Source of the DNA: a virus
DNA: 24,766 nucleotides
Reading direction: 5' to 3' (one strand)
IMG/VR virus record: IMGVR_UViG_3300025098_004852
Location: 1-24,766 of that record
Position 1 is the stretch's first letter, and every line of letters starts with the position of its first letter. The translations under genes and the position numbers were made by a program. The notes beneath the pieces are model-generated. The model was not told the origin of the DNA, did no database searches, and saw nothing but the letters and a program-made list of their open reading frames with translations. Below, in pieces: positions 1-8,937 of the stretch.

Positions 1-383
1 TAGATGAAGATTACGGTGATATTACAGATCCACTTGAAGGACGTGATGTACGTATTACATGTACTAAGACACCAGGTAAAATGTGGGCTACAACTGATGT
101 TCGACCTCGAGGTAAAGATTCTCCTTTGAATGAGGACAGCAGCAAAGCTAAAAATTGGCTTGATAACATTCCAGATGTAAACAACTTATTCGAGCTTAAG
201 ACTTATGCAGAGCTAGAAAATATTATCAATGCTTGGCTTAACGGTGATGAAGAGGAATCTAATTCTGGTACTACAAGAGGTAATACTTTTTCTCAAAGCA
301 AGAAAGCTGATGATTCACCAGATGCAATTAGTGGAAAGTACAGTTCTCTAGACGATGCATTTGCTGACTTGGACTCTCTATAA
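1..383 (+). CDS. gp32-like single-stranded DNA-binding protein, C-terminal part
   Basis: The reading frame is open from the window's left edge (first full codon at base 3) and ends with TAA at 381-383, so only about the last 127 residues are visible. The segment begins with a 'DPLEGRDV..T' stretch like the end of the OB core of T4 gp32. A polar linker follows, and then a strongly acidic tail ending DDAFADLDSL. Such tails are the protein-interaction tails of gp32-type proteins, which coat ssDNA and recruit other replication and recombination proteins. The ATG at 81 is internal and is not taken as the start. The position directly before uvsX supports the call. The core OB fold and zinc site lie outside the window, so the family call rests on the tail and the context. 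Confidence 0.7.
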   Translation, partial: DEDYGDITDPLEGRDVRITCTKTPGKMWATTDVRPRGKDSPLNEDSSKAKNWLDNIPDVNNLFELKTYAELENIINAWLNGDEEESNSGTTRGNTFSQSKKADDSPDAISGKYSSLDDAFADLDSL

Positions 384-412
384 TTATAATTTAATCAAAG
401 GATAAGAAATAC

Positions 413-1606
413 ATGGCTAAGAAGAAAAAAGAAGAGTTAGATGACTTTACATCTGACCTTATTAAATCACTGAACAAAGAAAGAGGTACTCGTGTTGCTT
501 ATAATCTAAGTACAGATGAATCTCCGACACATGTTAAGCGATGGATTAGTACTGGTTCTAAACAACTTGATTATATTATATCTAATCAAAGAGACGGCGG
601 CTTGCCAGAAGGGCGTATTGTTGAGATTTTTGGTCCTCCTTCTATAGGTAAATCACATATTGCTACACAAATTGCTAAGTCTACCCAGAAGATGGGTGGA
701 ATTGTAGTGTATATTGACACTGAGAATGCAACATCCGTTGAAAATTTACGAATGTTAGGTGTAGATATTACAAAAAGATTTGTTTATGTTGATACACATT
801 GTACTGAAGAAGTATTATCAATTTCAGAAAGTACAATTATTAAAGCAAAAGCAATGAATAAAGACGTTCCTGTAACTATTATTTGGGACTCAGTTGCAGC
901 TACATCACCTAAGGCAGAACTTGTTGGAGACTATGATAAAGAAAGTATTGGTCTGCAAGCTAGAGCCATATCTAAAGGTATGCGTAAGATTACAGGTGTA
1001 ATTGCTAATCAAAAAGTTCTTATGGTTTGTCTTAATCAGATTAGAACTAAAGTTGGTGTATTATACGGTGACCCTACAACTACTCCGGGCGGAATGGCAA
1101 TACCTTTTCATTCTTCAGTACGTATTAAACTAGGAGCAGGTTCACAAATCGTTAATAAAGATAAAGAGCCAATTGGAATCAATGTTTCTGCGAAAACTAT
1201 CAAAAACAAAGTATCAGCTCCGTTTAGAACTTGTAACTTTGAGATTCACTTTGGTAAAGGTGTTAAAGAGCATGAACAAGTATTTGACTTGCTTAGAAAA
1301 CATGGATCAGAGATGATTGATGGACATGAAGTAGAAGTAAGTGGAACAGGTGCTTGGAAGAATTTAACTGTTGTTTCTCCTAAAGGCGAAGTAGTAGTAG
1401 AAAAGAAATTCTATAAATCAGACTTTAATGAGTTGATTGATGATAAGTTACATGGTCCCTGGATTGATAAATTGTTAGAAAAAGCAATGATTAGAAAGAA
1501 CCAGACAGAAGACCCAGATATTGATGCAGAAAGCTACACAGAAGTTAAAGCTGTTGCAGAAGAAATTATGGACATGCATGAAGATGCATTTAAACAACTA
1601 GCATAG
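413..1606 (+). CDS. uvsX: UvsX/RecA-type recombinase
   Basis: This 397-residue protein has a RecA core. Walker A is GPPSIGKS at residues 74-81, and a Walker B-like strand (VTIIWDS) lies near residue 154. A DTE follows the strand at 101-103, and the 'LNQIR' and 'TTPGGMAIPFHSS' regions match RecA/UvsX loops. The family forms filaments on ssDNA and drives strand exchange, which in T4-like phages feeds recombination-dependent replication and repair. An AAAGGA-type ribosome site lies about 10 nt before the ATG. It sits between the gp32-like gene and the exonuclease, in a co-directional cluster. The length is close to T4 UvsX. The symbol follows T4 usage; a phage RecA of another lineage cannot be excluded. 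Confidence 0.9.
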   Translation: MAKKKKEELDDFTSDLIKSLNKERGTRVAYNLSTDESPTHVKRWISTGSKQLDYIISNQRDGGLPEGRIVEIFGPPSIGKSHIATQIAKSTQKMGGIVVYIDTENATSVENLRMLGVDITKRFVYVDTHCTEEVLSISESTIIKAKAMNKDVPVTIIWDSVAATSPKAELVGDYDKESIGLQARAISKGMRKITGVIANQKVLMVCLNQIRTKVGVLYGDPTTTPGGMAIPFHSSVRIKLGAGSQIVNKDKEPIGINVSAKTIKNKVSAPFRTCNFEIHFGKGVKEHEQVFDLLRKHGSEMIDGHEVEVSGTGAWKNLTVVSPKGEVVVEKKFYKSDFNELIDDKLHGPWIDKLLEKAMIRKNQTEDPDIDAESYTEVKAVAEEIMDMHEDAFKQLA

Positions 1607-1613
1607 GAAATAA

Positions 1614-2573
1614 ATGGAAAAGCCTGAAATTTATATTGATGGCTTAAACGTTTTCATGCGACACTTTGCTGCCAATCCTTCTAAGTCTTTAAACGGACAG
1701 TTGTGTGGTGGCATTTTTGGAATGCTTAAGAATATACAGACGTTATCTGAAAAGTTTAAGCCTTCCAAAATTGTCGTTGCATGGGAAGGTGGCGGCTCTC
1801 TTAGAAGAAGAAACATTGATCCAAATTATAAAATGGGTCGACGTCCTATAAAACTTAATAGAAGTGAATATAACCAAGATATACCAGAAACTGTTGATGA
1901 CAGAAACTGGCAGCTAAAAACTCTTGTTAATATTCTTTACAAAACTCCTGTAACGCAAGTCTATGTCGATGATTGTGAAGCAGACGATGTAATTTCTTAT
2001 TTAGTAAAAACAAAAAAACAAAATATTAAAAAAATAATTGTGACCTCTGACAAAGACTATTATCAGTTAATCGATGACAACACTCAAATCTGGTCTCCAA
2101 ACAAAAAACATTTGATTGATCAAAAATATGTAATAGAAAAATGGGGCATTTCTCCGACTAACTTTTGCGCTGCAAGATGTTTTGCTGGCGACCAAAGTGA
2201 CGGTCTTAAAGGAGTTAAAGGTGCAGGATTCAAAGTGATGGCTAAAAGATTTCCAGATTTAAGTACGTGTAAAGAAATATCTTGTCTTGATATAATAAAC
2301 ATGTCAAACAAAGAAATTCAAAACGGAAGCAAATTAAAGCTTCATTCAAATATTATATTAGAAGAAAATAACATATTAAAAAACTGGAAGTTAATGTATC
2401 TTGACTCTGCTATGCTTAGTGCTAGCCAGATTAAGTCAATTGAATTTCAAATAGAAAATAAAGAAGAAAAAATTAATAAATTTGATCTATTAAAAATGTT
2501 AAACAAAGAAGGTTTGAATGGTTTCGATATTCATACTTTTTTATTAACTCTCAAAGCAATGATAAGGATTTAA
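1614..2573 (+). CDS. 5'-3' exonuclease / RNase H (flap endonuclease family)
   Basis: A 319-residue PIN/FEN-type nuclease. The N-terminus has 'YIDGLNVFMR' with the first metal-binding Asp. The middle has the acidic 'EADDVISYL' and 'TSDKDYYQLI' motifs. A 'GDQSDGLKGVKGAGFK' segment is the helix-3-turn-helix that grips DNA. The family removes RNA primers and 5' flaps in lagging-strand maturation (T4 Rnh, T5 D15, Pol I 5' nuclease). It begins 8 nt after the uvsX stop with a GGAAAT site before the ATG and ends 5 nt before the helicase gene, so it is probably co-translated with them. T4-like Rnh and T5-like exonuclease cannot be separated by eye. Confidence 0.85.
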   Translation: MEKPEIYIDGLNVFMRHFAANPSKSLNGQLCGGIFGMLKNIQTLSEKFKPSKIVVAWEGGGSLRRRNIDPNYKMGRRPIKLNRSEYNQDIPETVDDRNWQLKTLVNILYKTPVTQVYVDDCEADDVISYLVKTKKQNIKKIIVTSDKDYYQLIDDNTQIWSPNKKHLIDQKYVIEKWGISPTNFCAARCFAGDQSDGLKGVKGAGFKVMAKRFPDLSTCKEISCLDIINMSNKEIQNGSKLKLHSNIILEENNILKNWKLMYLDSAMLSASQIKSIEFQIENKEEKINKFDLLKMLNKEGLNGFDIHTFLLTLKAMIRI

Positions 2574-2578
2574 AGTAA

Positions 2579-3949
2579 ATGAGTGTAGAAAAAAACTTTT
2601 CAAAGTTTGGAAAACCATTCCAAGAAAAAGTGTTTCAAGGAATGCTGACAGACTCTATTTGGTCTGCACAGATGGTCGAAGTTGTTAATCCAGAATACTT
2701 TGATTTAAAATATCTAGGATATCTATGTGGAAAGTACTTTTCTTACTATAAGAAATATAAGACTTTTCCAACACTGACTATTCTTATTACAATTATCAAA
2801 GAAGATTTATCAAAATCTAAAGATGCAGTATTACGAGACCAAATAATAGAATATCTTCACAGGATGAAAACTAACCCAGATATTGGTGACCTTTCGTATG
2901 TTAAAGATAAGTCATTAGACTTCTGTAAGCGTCAAGCATTTAAAGAAGCACTAGAAAAAAGTGTTGAACTAATTCAAACTGAAAAGTATGAATCTGTACT
3001 TAACATTATGAAAGAAGCAGTCTCTGTAGGTATGCCTAATACGACAGGACATAACTTCTTCGAGGACATTGAAGCTAGATTTGTACAGATAGTAAGACAG
3101 GTATGTCCTACAGGTTTGACAAGACTAGATGCTCCTGATATCTTACGAGGAGGCTTAGGTCGAGGTGAGCTAGGCGTTATAGCAGCAAATACTGGTGTAG
3201 GTAAATCTCATTTCTTAGTTGATATGGGATGCTCAGCAATGAGAGCTGGCAAGAATGTTGTCCATTATACATTTGAATTATCAGAGCATGATGTTGGTAA
3301 AAGATATGATTCTAATCTCTGTGATATGCCAAGTAATGAAGTCATTGATAGAAAAGATGAAGTCGTTCAAAAGTACAAAGATATGGAATTAGGTGGATTA
3401 GTAATTAAAGAATATCCAACTGGATCTGCATCTGTTTTAACACTTAGAAATCATATTGAAAAACTTATTCTTAAAGGTTTTAAACCAAGCATTGTTATCG
3501 TTGACTACGCTGATGTTATGAAATCAAGCAGAGCTTTTGATTCGTTAAGACATGAATTAAAGCTAATCTACACTGAATTAAGAAATCTTTCAGGTGAACT
3601 TCAATTGCCTGTATGGACTGCATCGCAAGCTAATAAAGATGGCTCTAAATCTGAAGTTGTTGGTCTAGAAAACTTAGGCGAATCATACGGTAAGGCACAA
3701 GTTGCAGACGTTGTATTATCAATTAGTCGCAAGCCTATGGAAAAAAGTGAAGGTACAGGTCGTATCTTCGTTGCAAAGAATCGTGCAGGTCGAGATGGTT
3801 TGTTATTTCCAATTAACATTGATACTGCACGTTCTAAATTTAAGATAATCGATGAAAATCATCTAACTCTAAACGAAGCTGTTGCACAAGATGAAAGCAG
3901 CATGAAAAACAAACTAAGAGAAAAGTGGAAAGAAGTTAACCAAAAATGA
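2579..3949 (+). CDS. DnaB/gp41-type replicative helicase
   Basis: A 456-residue hexameric helicase of the RecA/DnaB fold. The N-terminal 150 residues are helical, as in the primase-interacting domain. The Walker A AANTGVGKS lies near 202-210, and a Walker B-like strand is 'PSIVIVDYAD'. The later 'WTASQANKDG' and 'VVLSISRKP...FVAKNRAG' segments match the DnaB H3/H4 motifs and arginine finger area. The enzyme unwinds the fork 5'-3' on the lagging strand. No separate primase is visible in this window. The last 4 nt overlap the next gene (ATGA), indicating translational coupling. Context with gp32, UvsX and exonuclease makes gp41 the closest T4 counterpart. Confidence 0.88.
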   Translation: MSVEKNFSKFGKPFQEKVFQGMLTDSIWSAQMVEVVNPEYFDLKYLGYLCGKYFSYYKKYKTFPTLTILITIIKEDLSKSKDAVLRDQIIEYLHRMKTNPDIGDLSYVKDKSLDFCKRQAFKEALEKSVELIQTEKYESVLNIMKEAVSVGMPNTTGHNFFEDIEARFVQIVRQVCPTGLTRLDAPDILRGGLGRGELGVIAANTGVGKSHFLVDMGCSAMRAGKNVVHYTFELSEHDVGKRYDSNLCDMPSNEVIDRKDEVVQKYKDMELGGLVIKEYPTGSASVLTLRNHIEKLILKGFKPSIVIVDYADVMKSSRAFDSLRHELKLIYTELRNLSGELQLPVWTASQANKDGSKSEVVGLENLGESYGKAQVADVVLSISRKPMEKSEGTGRIFVAKNRAGRDGLLFPINIDTARSKFKIIDENHLTLNEAVAQDESSMKNKLREKWKEVNQK

Positions 3950-4425
3950 TTAATTTTTATTGCGACCATAATTTAAAAAATACATTACAAACAAACGAAG
4001 TAGAAAGTTATGCACCTGCTTATAACGGCGAAAGTGCAGGTCTAGATTTGTACAATAGCGGTCCTAGTGTTACAATTAAGTCTGTAAAAGATTTTACCTA
4101 TCAAAATAAAGTTCTTATTCCAACAGGTTTGAGAATTATTGTACCAGAAGGATACGTAGCTCTAATACAAGAAAGAGGGTCAATTACAAAGACGCCTCTA
4201 AAGGTAAGAGCTGGTGTAATTGACCGAGGTTATACAGGGGAAATTTTTGTAAATGCAGTTAATGTTTCTCAAAATGAATATACTCTTCAACAACATCAGA
4301 AGTTACCATTTCAGCTTGTGGTTGTTAAATGCGACAATCATTTTCAAGAGATTAAAAAGCAAGAATACTTAAATCTAACGAGCGAAAATCTTAGGAAAGA
4401 CGGTATCGTTGGAAGTTCTGATTAA
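3946..4425 (+). CDS. dut: dUTP diphosphatase (trimeric type)
   Basis: A 159-residue protein with the ordered motifs of trimeric dUTPases. Motif 1 is 'SAGLDLYNSG', motif 2 is 'QERGSITKTPL', and motif 3 is 'AGVIDRGYTGEIFV' with the catalytic Asp. A C-terminal glycine-rich 'KDGIVGSS' stands for motif 5, which caps the active site. It hydrolyses dUTP to dUMP and PPi, keeping uracil out of DNA and supplying dUMP for thymidylate synthase (a ThyX is encoded at 8937). Its ATG overlaps the helicase stop. Motif 5 is less canonical than GFGSTG, so substrate preference is inferred. Confidence 0.88.
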   Translation: MINFYCDHNLKNTLQTNEVESYAPAYNGESAGLDLYNSGPSVTIKSVKDFTYQNKVLIPTGLRIIVPEGYVALIQERGSITKTPLKVRAGVIDRGYTGEIFVNAVNVSQNEYTLQQHQKLPFQLVVVKCDNHFQEIKKQEYLNLTSENLRKDGIVGSSD

Positions 4426-4438
4426 AAAAGAGGTTAAC

Positions 4439-6220
4439 ATGAAAGAACAATTCTATGGTATTACTATAGACAAAGATCTAGATAATAATTTGACTGATTT
4501 TTCTTTAAAGTTGTTGGAAAATTATTACATGAAAAATAATGAAAGCTCACCCCAAGAAAGCTTTGCTAGAGCAGCTGTTGCATTTTCTAATGGTGATAAA
4601 GAGCTAGCACAGAGAGTATACAATTATGCTTCAAAGCAGTGGTTTATGTTTAGCTCACCTATTTTGTCAAATGCACCTGAACACGGCAAGACTTCTAAAG
4701 GTCTACCTATTTCTTGTTTTTTGTCTTATGTTGGTGATTCTATAGAAGGACTTATTGACCACTCTGACGAACTTAGATGGATGAGTATTAAAGGTGGCGG
4801 TGTAGGAGGACACTGGAGTGACGTAAGGTCAAATAGCGATATTGCACCTGGACCTATTCCTTTCTTAAAAACAGCAGACTCTGATATGACTGCATATAGA
4901 CAAGGCAAGACTCGTAAAGGCAGCTACGCCGCTTATATGGATATAAGTCATCCGGACATTTTAGAATTCTTAAACATACGCGTTCCGACAGGTGGTGATG
5001 TTAATAGAAAGTGCTTTAACTTAAATAATGCAATTAACGTAACAGATAAATTTATGAATGCAGTTGTTGCTGGTGAAGAGTGGAACTTAATTGACCCTAA
5101 TGACGGTTCTATTAGAGATACACATGATGCGCGAGGATTATGGCAACGCATTCTTCAGATAAGATTTAGAACTGGAGAGCCTTATATCAATTTTATTGAT
5201 GAAGCTAACAAGCATTTACCACAATTTCAAAAAGATTTAAACCTCAGGATTCATGGCAGCAATCTTTGCAACGAAATCCATTTGGCAACTTCTAAAGAAA
5301 GAAGTGCAGTTTGTTGTCTAAGTTCTTTAAATTTAGAAAAGTACGATGAATGGAAAGACTCAACAATAGTTGAAGACTTAATTGAATTTCTAGATAATGT
5401 ATTACAACACTTTGTAGACCATGCACCTGATCATCTTAAAAAAGCAAAGTTTTCTGCACATAGAGAAAGAAGCTTAGGTTTAGGAGCTATGGGTTTCCAC
5501 TCATACTTACAGTCTAAGAATGTGCCGTTTGAATCTGTTGTTGCACAAACTTTAAATAAATCCATATTCATGAATATAAAAGAAAGAGCTAAACAGAAAA
5601 CAATAGAGTTGGCTAGATTAAAAGGAGAATGTCCTGATGCAGAAGGACATGGAGTTAGAAATGCTCATCTTCTTGCAATTGCTCCTAATGCCAATAGTTC
5701 TATTATTGCAGGTACATCACCTTCAATTGAGCCTTGGAAGAGTAATGCATTTACTCATAGAACAAGAGTTGGTTCATATTTGGTTAAGAACCCTCACCTT
5801 GAAAAGCTAATTGATTCTTACGCAGAAAAAGAAAACATGAGTAAAGAGTGGGTAGCAAAACAATGGAAAACAATTATATTAAGTGAAGGCTCTGTACAAG
5901 ACTTAGAGTGGATAGATGATTGGAACAAAGAAGTATTTAAAACAGCATTTGAATTGGATCAGCGATGGATTGTAGACCATGCTGGAGACAGACAAGAGTT
6001 TATTTGTCAAGGTCAGAGCGTTAATCTTTTCTTTCCAGCAGGTACTGATAAATCTTTTGTAAATGCAGTACATATTAGAGCTTGGAAAAAGAATTTAAAA
6101 GGACTATATTACTTAAGAACTAACGCTGGCGCAGCTGCTGAGAAAGTTAGCCAAAAAGTAGAAGCAAATAAATTACAAGATTTTGCAGATCCTGATGATT
6201 GTTTAAGTTGTCAAGGATAA
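4439..6220 (+). CDS. nrdA: Class I ribonucleotide reductase, alpha subunit
   Basis: A 593-residue catalytic subunit that reduces ribonucleotides to deoxyribonucleotides. The ATG at 4439, preceded by AAGAGG at 4428-4433, is preferred over an in-frame TTG at 4409 that lies inside dut. Active-site residues are visible: Cys93 in 'PISCFL', Asn275-x-Cys277-x-Glu279 in 'SNLCNEI', Cys292/293, and the radical-transfer Tyr pair 557-558 in 'LKGLYYLRT'. The C-terminal 'DDCLSCQG' carries the redox Cys pair that thioredoxin or glutaredoxin re-reduces. The protein is shorter than E. coli NrdA and shows no obvious N-terminal ATP cone, so overall activity regulation by ATP/dATP may be absent. nrdB follows directly. 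Confidence 0.93.
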   Translation: MKEQFYGITIDKDLDNNLTDFSLKLLENYYMKNNESSPQESFARAAVAFSNGDKELAQRVYNYASKQWFMFSSPILSNAPEHGKTSKGLPISCFLSYVGDSIEGLIDHSDELRWMSIKGGGVGGHWSDVRSNSDIAPGPIPFLKTADSDMTAYRQGKTRKGSYAAYMDISHPDILEFLNIRVPTGGDVNRKCFNLNNAINVTDKFMNAVVAGEEWNLIDPNDGSIRDTHDARGLWQRILQIRFRTGEPYINFIDEANKHLPQFQKDLNLRIHGSNLCNEIHLATSKERSAVCCLSSLNLEKYDEWKDSTIVEDLIEFLDNVLQHFVDHAPDHLKKAKFSAHRERSLGLGAMGFHSYLQSKNVPFESVVAQTLNKSIFMNIKERAKQKTIELARLKGECPDAEGHGVRNAHLLAIAPNANSSIIAGTSPSIEPWKSNAFTHRTRVGSYLVKNPHLEKLIDSYAEKENMSKEWVAKQWKTIILSEGSVQDLEWIDDWNKEVFKTAFELDQRWIVDHAGDRQEFICQGQSVNLFFPAGTDKSFVNAVHIRAWKKNLKGLYYLRTNAGAAAEKVSQKVEANKLQDFADPDDCLSCQG

Positions 6221-6256
6221 TTAATATTATACAAAGATTAAACGAAGGTTATACAA

Positions 6257-7225
6257 ATGTCTTTATTAAAATACAATGAAACGTACAAGCCCTTCAAATA
6301 TCCTTGGGCAATGGAAATTGCTGAGTCTCATGAGAAGATTCACTGGGGAAGTTGGGAGGCAAAACTGCAAGAGGACGTCAATCAATGGAAAGGCGGCAAA
6401 GTTTCCTCTATAGAAAAAAATCATATTACACAGATTCTTCGATTATTTACACAATCTGATGTGCAAGTAGGCGGAAATTATTGTGATCTGTTTATTCCTA
6501 AATTTAAGAATAATGAAATCAGGAGTATGCTATTAAGCTTTGCAAATCGTGAAGGCACACATCAACGTAGCTATGCTCTATTAAATGATACGTTAGGTCT
6601 TCCTGAAGAAGAGTATAGTGCATTCTTAGAGTACAAAGAGATGAGTGACAAGATAGAGTTTATGCAGCAGAATGATGTATCTACTCGAAAAGGTCTAGGA
6701 TTAGCACTAGCACAATCAGCATGTAATGAAGGAATGAGTCTTTTCTCTGCTTTTGTTATGCTTCTTAATTATCAGAGATACGGAAAGATGAAAGGAATGT
6801 GTGAGATTGTTGAGTGGTCTATTCGAGACGAAACAATGCATGTTCAAGGAATGACTAGACTATTTAGAGAATATGTTTCTGAACATCCTCGTGTAGTTAA
6901 TGATGATTTTAAGAAATCTATCTATAAGATGTATCGAGAAGCTGTTAAGTTAGAGGATAAAGTTATTGATTTAGCTTATGAAATGGGTGCTATTGAAGGT
7001 CTAGACAAAGAAGAAGTAAAGCAATACATTAGATATCTTGCAGACAGACGTCTAATTCAATTAGGTCTTAAGCCTAATTTCAAAGTAAAAGAAAATCCTC
7101 TCAGCTGGTTAGACTGGATTATTAATGGGGATAGCTTTAAAAACTTCTTTGAAGGAACAGTAACAGATTACAATGCTGATGGTATGAGTGGTGAGGACTG
7201 GGGTTGGGAAAATATTGCATCTTAA
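6257..7225 (+). CDS. nrdB: Class I ribonucleotide reductase, beta (radical) subunit
   Basis: A 322-residue ferritin-like subunit that makes the radical for NrdA. All metal ligands expected by alignment to E. coli R2 are present: Asp68, Glu99, His102, Glu158, Glu192 and His195. The radical tyrosine is retained as Tyr106 in 'EGTHQRSY', so this is a Tyr-radical enzyme rather than a Tyr-less subclass. The motifs 'NREGTH' and 'RDETMH' are clear. An AAGG-type site precedes the ATG. A promoter-like element lies in the gap after the gene, so the nrd block probably ends a transcription unit or is partly read through. The metal (Fe or Mn) cannot be read from the sequence. Confidence 0.93.
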   Translation: MSLLKYNETYKPFKYPWAMEIAESHEKIHWGSWEAKLQEDVNQWKGGKVSSIEKNHITQILRLFTQSDVQVGGNYCDLFIPKFKNNEIRSMLLSFANREGTHQRSYALLNDTLGLPEEEYSAFLEYKEMSDKIEFMQQNDVSTRKGLGLALAQSACNEGMSLFSAFVMLLNYQRYGKMKGMCEIVEWSIRDETMHVQGMTRLFREYVSEHPRVVNDDFKKSIYKMYREAVKLEDKVIDLAYEMGAIEGLDKEEVKQYIRYLADRRLIQLGLKPNFKVKENPLSWLDWIINGDSFKNFFEGTVTDYNADGMSGEDWGWENIAS

Positions 7226-7227
7226 TT

Positions 7228-7255
7228 TATAAAATGCAAAAAAAACAGTTATAAT
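7228..7255 (+). promoter_or_regulatory. Promoter-like element before thioredoxin/clpP genes
   Basis: TATAAA at 7228-7233 and TATAAT at 7250-7255 are separated by 16 nt, 29 nt before the ATG of the next gene. The spacing equals that of the other elements of this kind in the window, but the upstream ACGTG extension is missing, so it is a weaker member. Confidence 0.45.
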
Positions 7256-7283
7256 AGAGACATAAAACAAAAAAGGTAATTAA

Positions 7284-7526
7284 ATGTCAAAAGAAATATT
7301 ATTTTTTAGTTCGAAGGCATGCGGGCCGTGCCGTATTTTAAAACAGAAATTAGATAAGAAAATTACAGAAAAATTAAATATTCGTATGCTTGATACTGAA
7401 ACTGATACTAGTTTGTTTATTGAACATAAAGTAATGAGTGTACCAACTTTTATTAAATTAGTTGACGGTGTAGAAACAAATAGAAAATCAGGAAATAGAA
7501 CAATCCAAGAATTAGAGGAGCTGTAA
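7284..7526 (+). CDS. Thioredoxin-like disulfide reductase, short
   Basis: An 80-residue protein with a thioredoxin/glutaredoxin fold pattern. A first beta strand (EILFFSS) is followed by the redox motif C13-G-P-C16, and the cis-proline loop is 'SVPT' at residues 52-55. CGPC is the thioredoxin motif, while the length is nearer glutaredoxin. The likely role is re-reduction of the NrdA C-terminal cysteines, as for T4 NrdC. Its stop overlaps the next start by one base (TAATG). An AAAGG site lies before the ATG. The specific partner is inferred from gene order. Confidence 0.82.
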   Translation: MSKEILFFSSKACGPCRILKQKLDKKITEKLNIRMLDTETDTSLFIEHKVMSVPTFIKLVDGVETNRKSGNRTIQELEEL

Positions 7527-8128
7527 TGCATTACATAACAGAAATTTCACCGCTTGTTAAAGAAATGGAACTTAGACAAGACCCAACAATTATTACAATT
7601 AACGATTTTACAGAAGAATCAGCTAAAAAGTTTCAAGATCAAATGAGTGTAGCTCAGAATAGTGGACAAAAGGTTGTCCCAATTGAAATTGATTCCTTTG
7701 GAGGACAAGTTTACTCCCTAATGTCAATGATTGCTGCAATTAAAGCATCAAGAATCCCAGTTGCTACTGTAGTTCAAGGCAAAGCTATGTCTTGTGGTGC
7801 TATTTTAGCATCGTTCGGTGCTGATGGCCTTAGATTTATGGACAAAGACGCAACTTTAATGATTCATGATGTATCAAGTTACGCTTTTGGAAAGATAGAA
7901 GATCTTAAGGCAGATGCAAGAGAAGCTGATAGATTAAACAAGAAAGTTTATACAATGATGGCAAGAAATTGTGGAAAGCCAGATGACTATTTTACAAAGC
8001 TAATCCATGACAAAGGCCATGCAGATTGGTTCTTGGATGCTAAAGAAGCTAAAAAGCATGGTCTTATCGATCATATTAGAATGCCAGAAATGAATATTAA
8101 AGTAACAGTAGATATTGATGTAGCTTAA
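7526..8128 (+). CDS. ClpP-like serine protease
   Basis: A 200-residue member of the ClpP/crotonase fold. The 'DSFGGQVYSLMSMI' oxyanion region is followed by the catalytic Ser89 in 'AMSCGAIL', His114 in 'LMIHDV' and Asp171 in 'FLDAKEA', completing the triad. The length matches bacterial ClpP without a long propeptide. No ClpA/X ATPase is seen in the window. It could use the host unfoldase, act alone on small proteins, or process phage proteins such as prohead components. It begins one base inside the previous stop and ends 8 nt before the amidase gene. The location among nucleotide genes, not head genes, argues weakly against a dedicated prohead protease. Confidence 0.85.
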   Translation: MHYITEISPLVKEMELRQDPTIITINDFTEESAKKFQDQMSVAQNSGQKVVPIEIDSFGGQVYSLMSMIAAIKASRIPVATVVQGKAMSCGAILASFGADGLRFMDKDATLMIHDVSSYAFGKIEDLKADAREADRLNKKVYTMMARNCGKPDDYFTKLIHDKGHADWFLDAKEAKKHGLIDHIRMPEMNIKVTVDIDVA

Positions 8129-8136
8129 GGAATAAA

Positions 8137-8937
8137 ATGTTAGAACAATTTAAATTTATTAATAAAGATAGAGAATACGTTAAACAACTTCAAAAAGAAG
8201 TTGGTGCAAGTGTTGATGGCGTTTATGGCCCTGCAACTCATGCAGCTGCTAGAAAACATTATGACATGCCTATCATGTTTCATATGGGAAAAGTCATACC
8301 TATTGATGCACCTTGTGAAATAGATGTATCAGCATCGTTACATGAATTAGATGACGGTACTAAAAACTGGTATACAAGAAAGAAAGATCCTTCTTCTATC
8401 TGCGTTCATTGGGGAGGATTAAACACTAGACATTGTTATAATGTGTTTAACATGGCAAAAGGAAGACATGTATCTTCTCATTTTCTTATTGGCTTTAATC
8501 ATAAAAGACAGTGTATGGAAATCCTTCAGTGTTTAGACACAGGACAAGTTGCATATCATGCTGGAAAATTCAATAAGCATTCTATTGGTATTGATATTTG
8601 TATGCATCCTGAAACTAAATATTGGGAGAAAACAAAAGGATGGTATCCAGACGCTTCATTAGAAGTATGCAAAATCCCGGATAGCAGAGTTAAAGGAAGA
8701 AAAATGGTTATGATTGGTGATGAATTAGCAAGCTTTAGCAGACGATTCTTAGAAGCTTTACGCTCTGCTGTAGAATTAGATCATAAACCTGTATGTGAAA
8801 GTTTAGATGTATTAAACGTAGAAGAAGCTAAGAAGTTTTCAATTGTAGGACATCACAATCTTTCAGCAAAGAAATGGGATGTTATTCCTTGGGCTGATAG
8901 ATTATATTATAATTTAGATGAAGGACACTTTTCTTAA
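8137..8937 (+). CDS. N-acetylmuramoyl-L-alanine amidase (Amidase_2) with N-terminal wall-binding motif
   Basis: A 266-residue peptidoglycan amidase, probably the endolysin or another cell-wall enzyme. Residues about 12-40 (VKQLQKEVGASVDGVYGPAT) match a single peptidoglycan-binding (PG_binding_1) repeat. The Amidase_2 domain follows, with His91 in 'VHWGG', a conserved 'YHAG' at 140-143, and the 'GHHNLSAKKWD' segment giving His239/240 and Asp248 as the other zinc ligands. No signal peptide or transmembrane segment is visible, so release would need a holin, which was not found here. The AAGGAATAAA site precedes the ATG. The stop overlaps the thyX start (TAATG). Confidence 0.82.
   Translation: MLEQFKFINKDREYVKQLQKEVGASVDGVYGPATHAAARKHYDMPIMFHMGKVIPIDAPCEIDVSASLHELDDGTKNWYTRKKDPSSICVHWGGLNTRHCYNVFNMAKGRHVSSHFLIGFNHKRQCMEILQCLDTGQVAYHAGKFNKHSIGIDICMHPETKYWEKTKGWYPDASLEVCKIPDSRVKGRKMVMIGDELASFSRRFLEALRSAVELDHKPVCESLDVLNVEEAKKFSIVGHHNLSAKKWDVIPWADRLYYNLDEGHFS

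Noticed and set aside
4409-4438. TTG start for NrdA giving 10 more residues
   Set aside because: It lies inside dut without a good ribosome site; ATG 4439 has AAGAGG at the right distance.
7280-7531. 83-residue minus-strand reading frame opposite the thioredoxin-like gene
   Set aside because: It is antisense to a gene with CGPC and cis-Pro motifs, and has no family features of its own.
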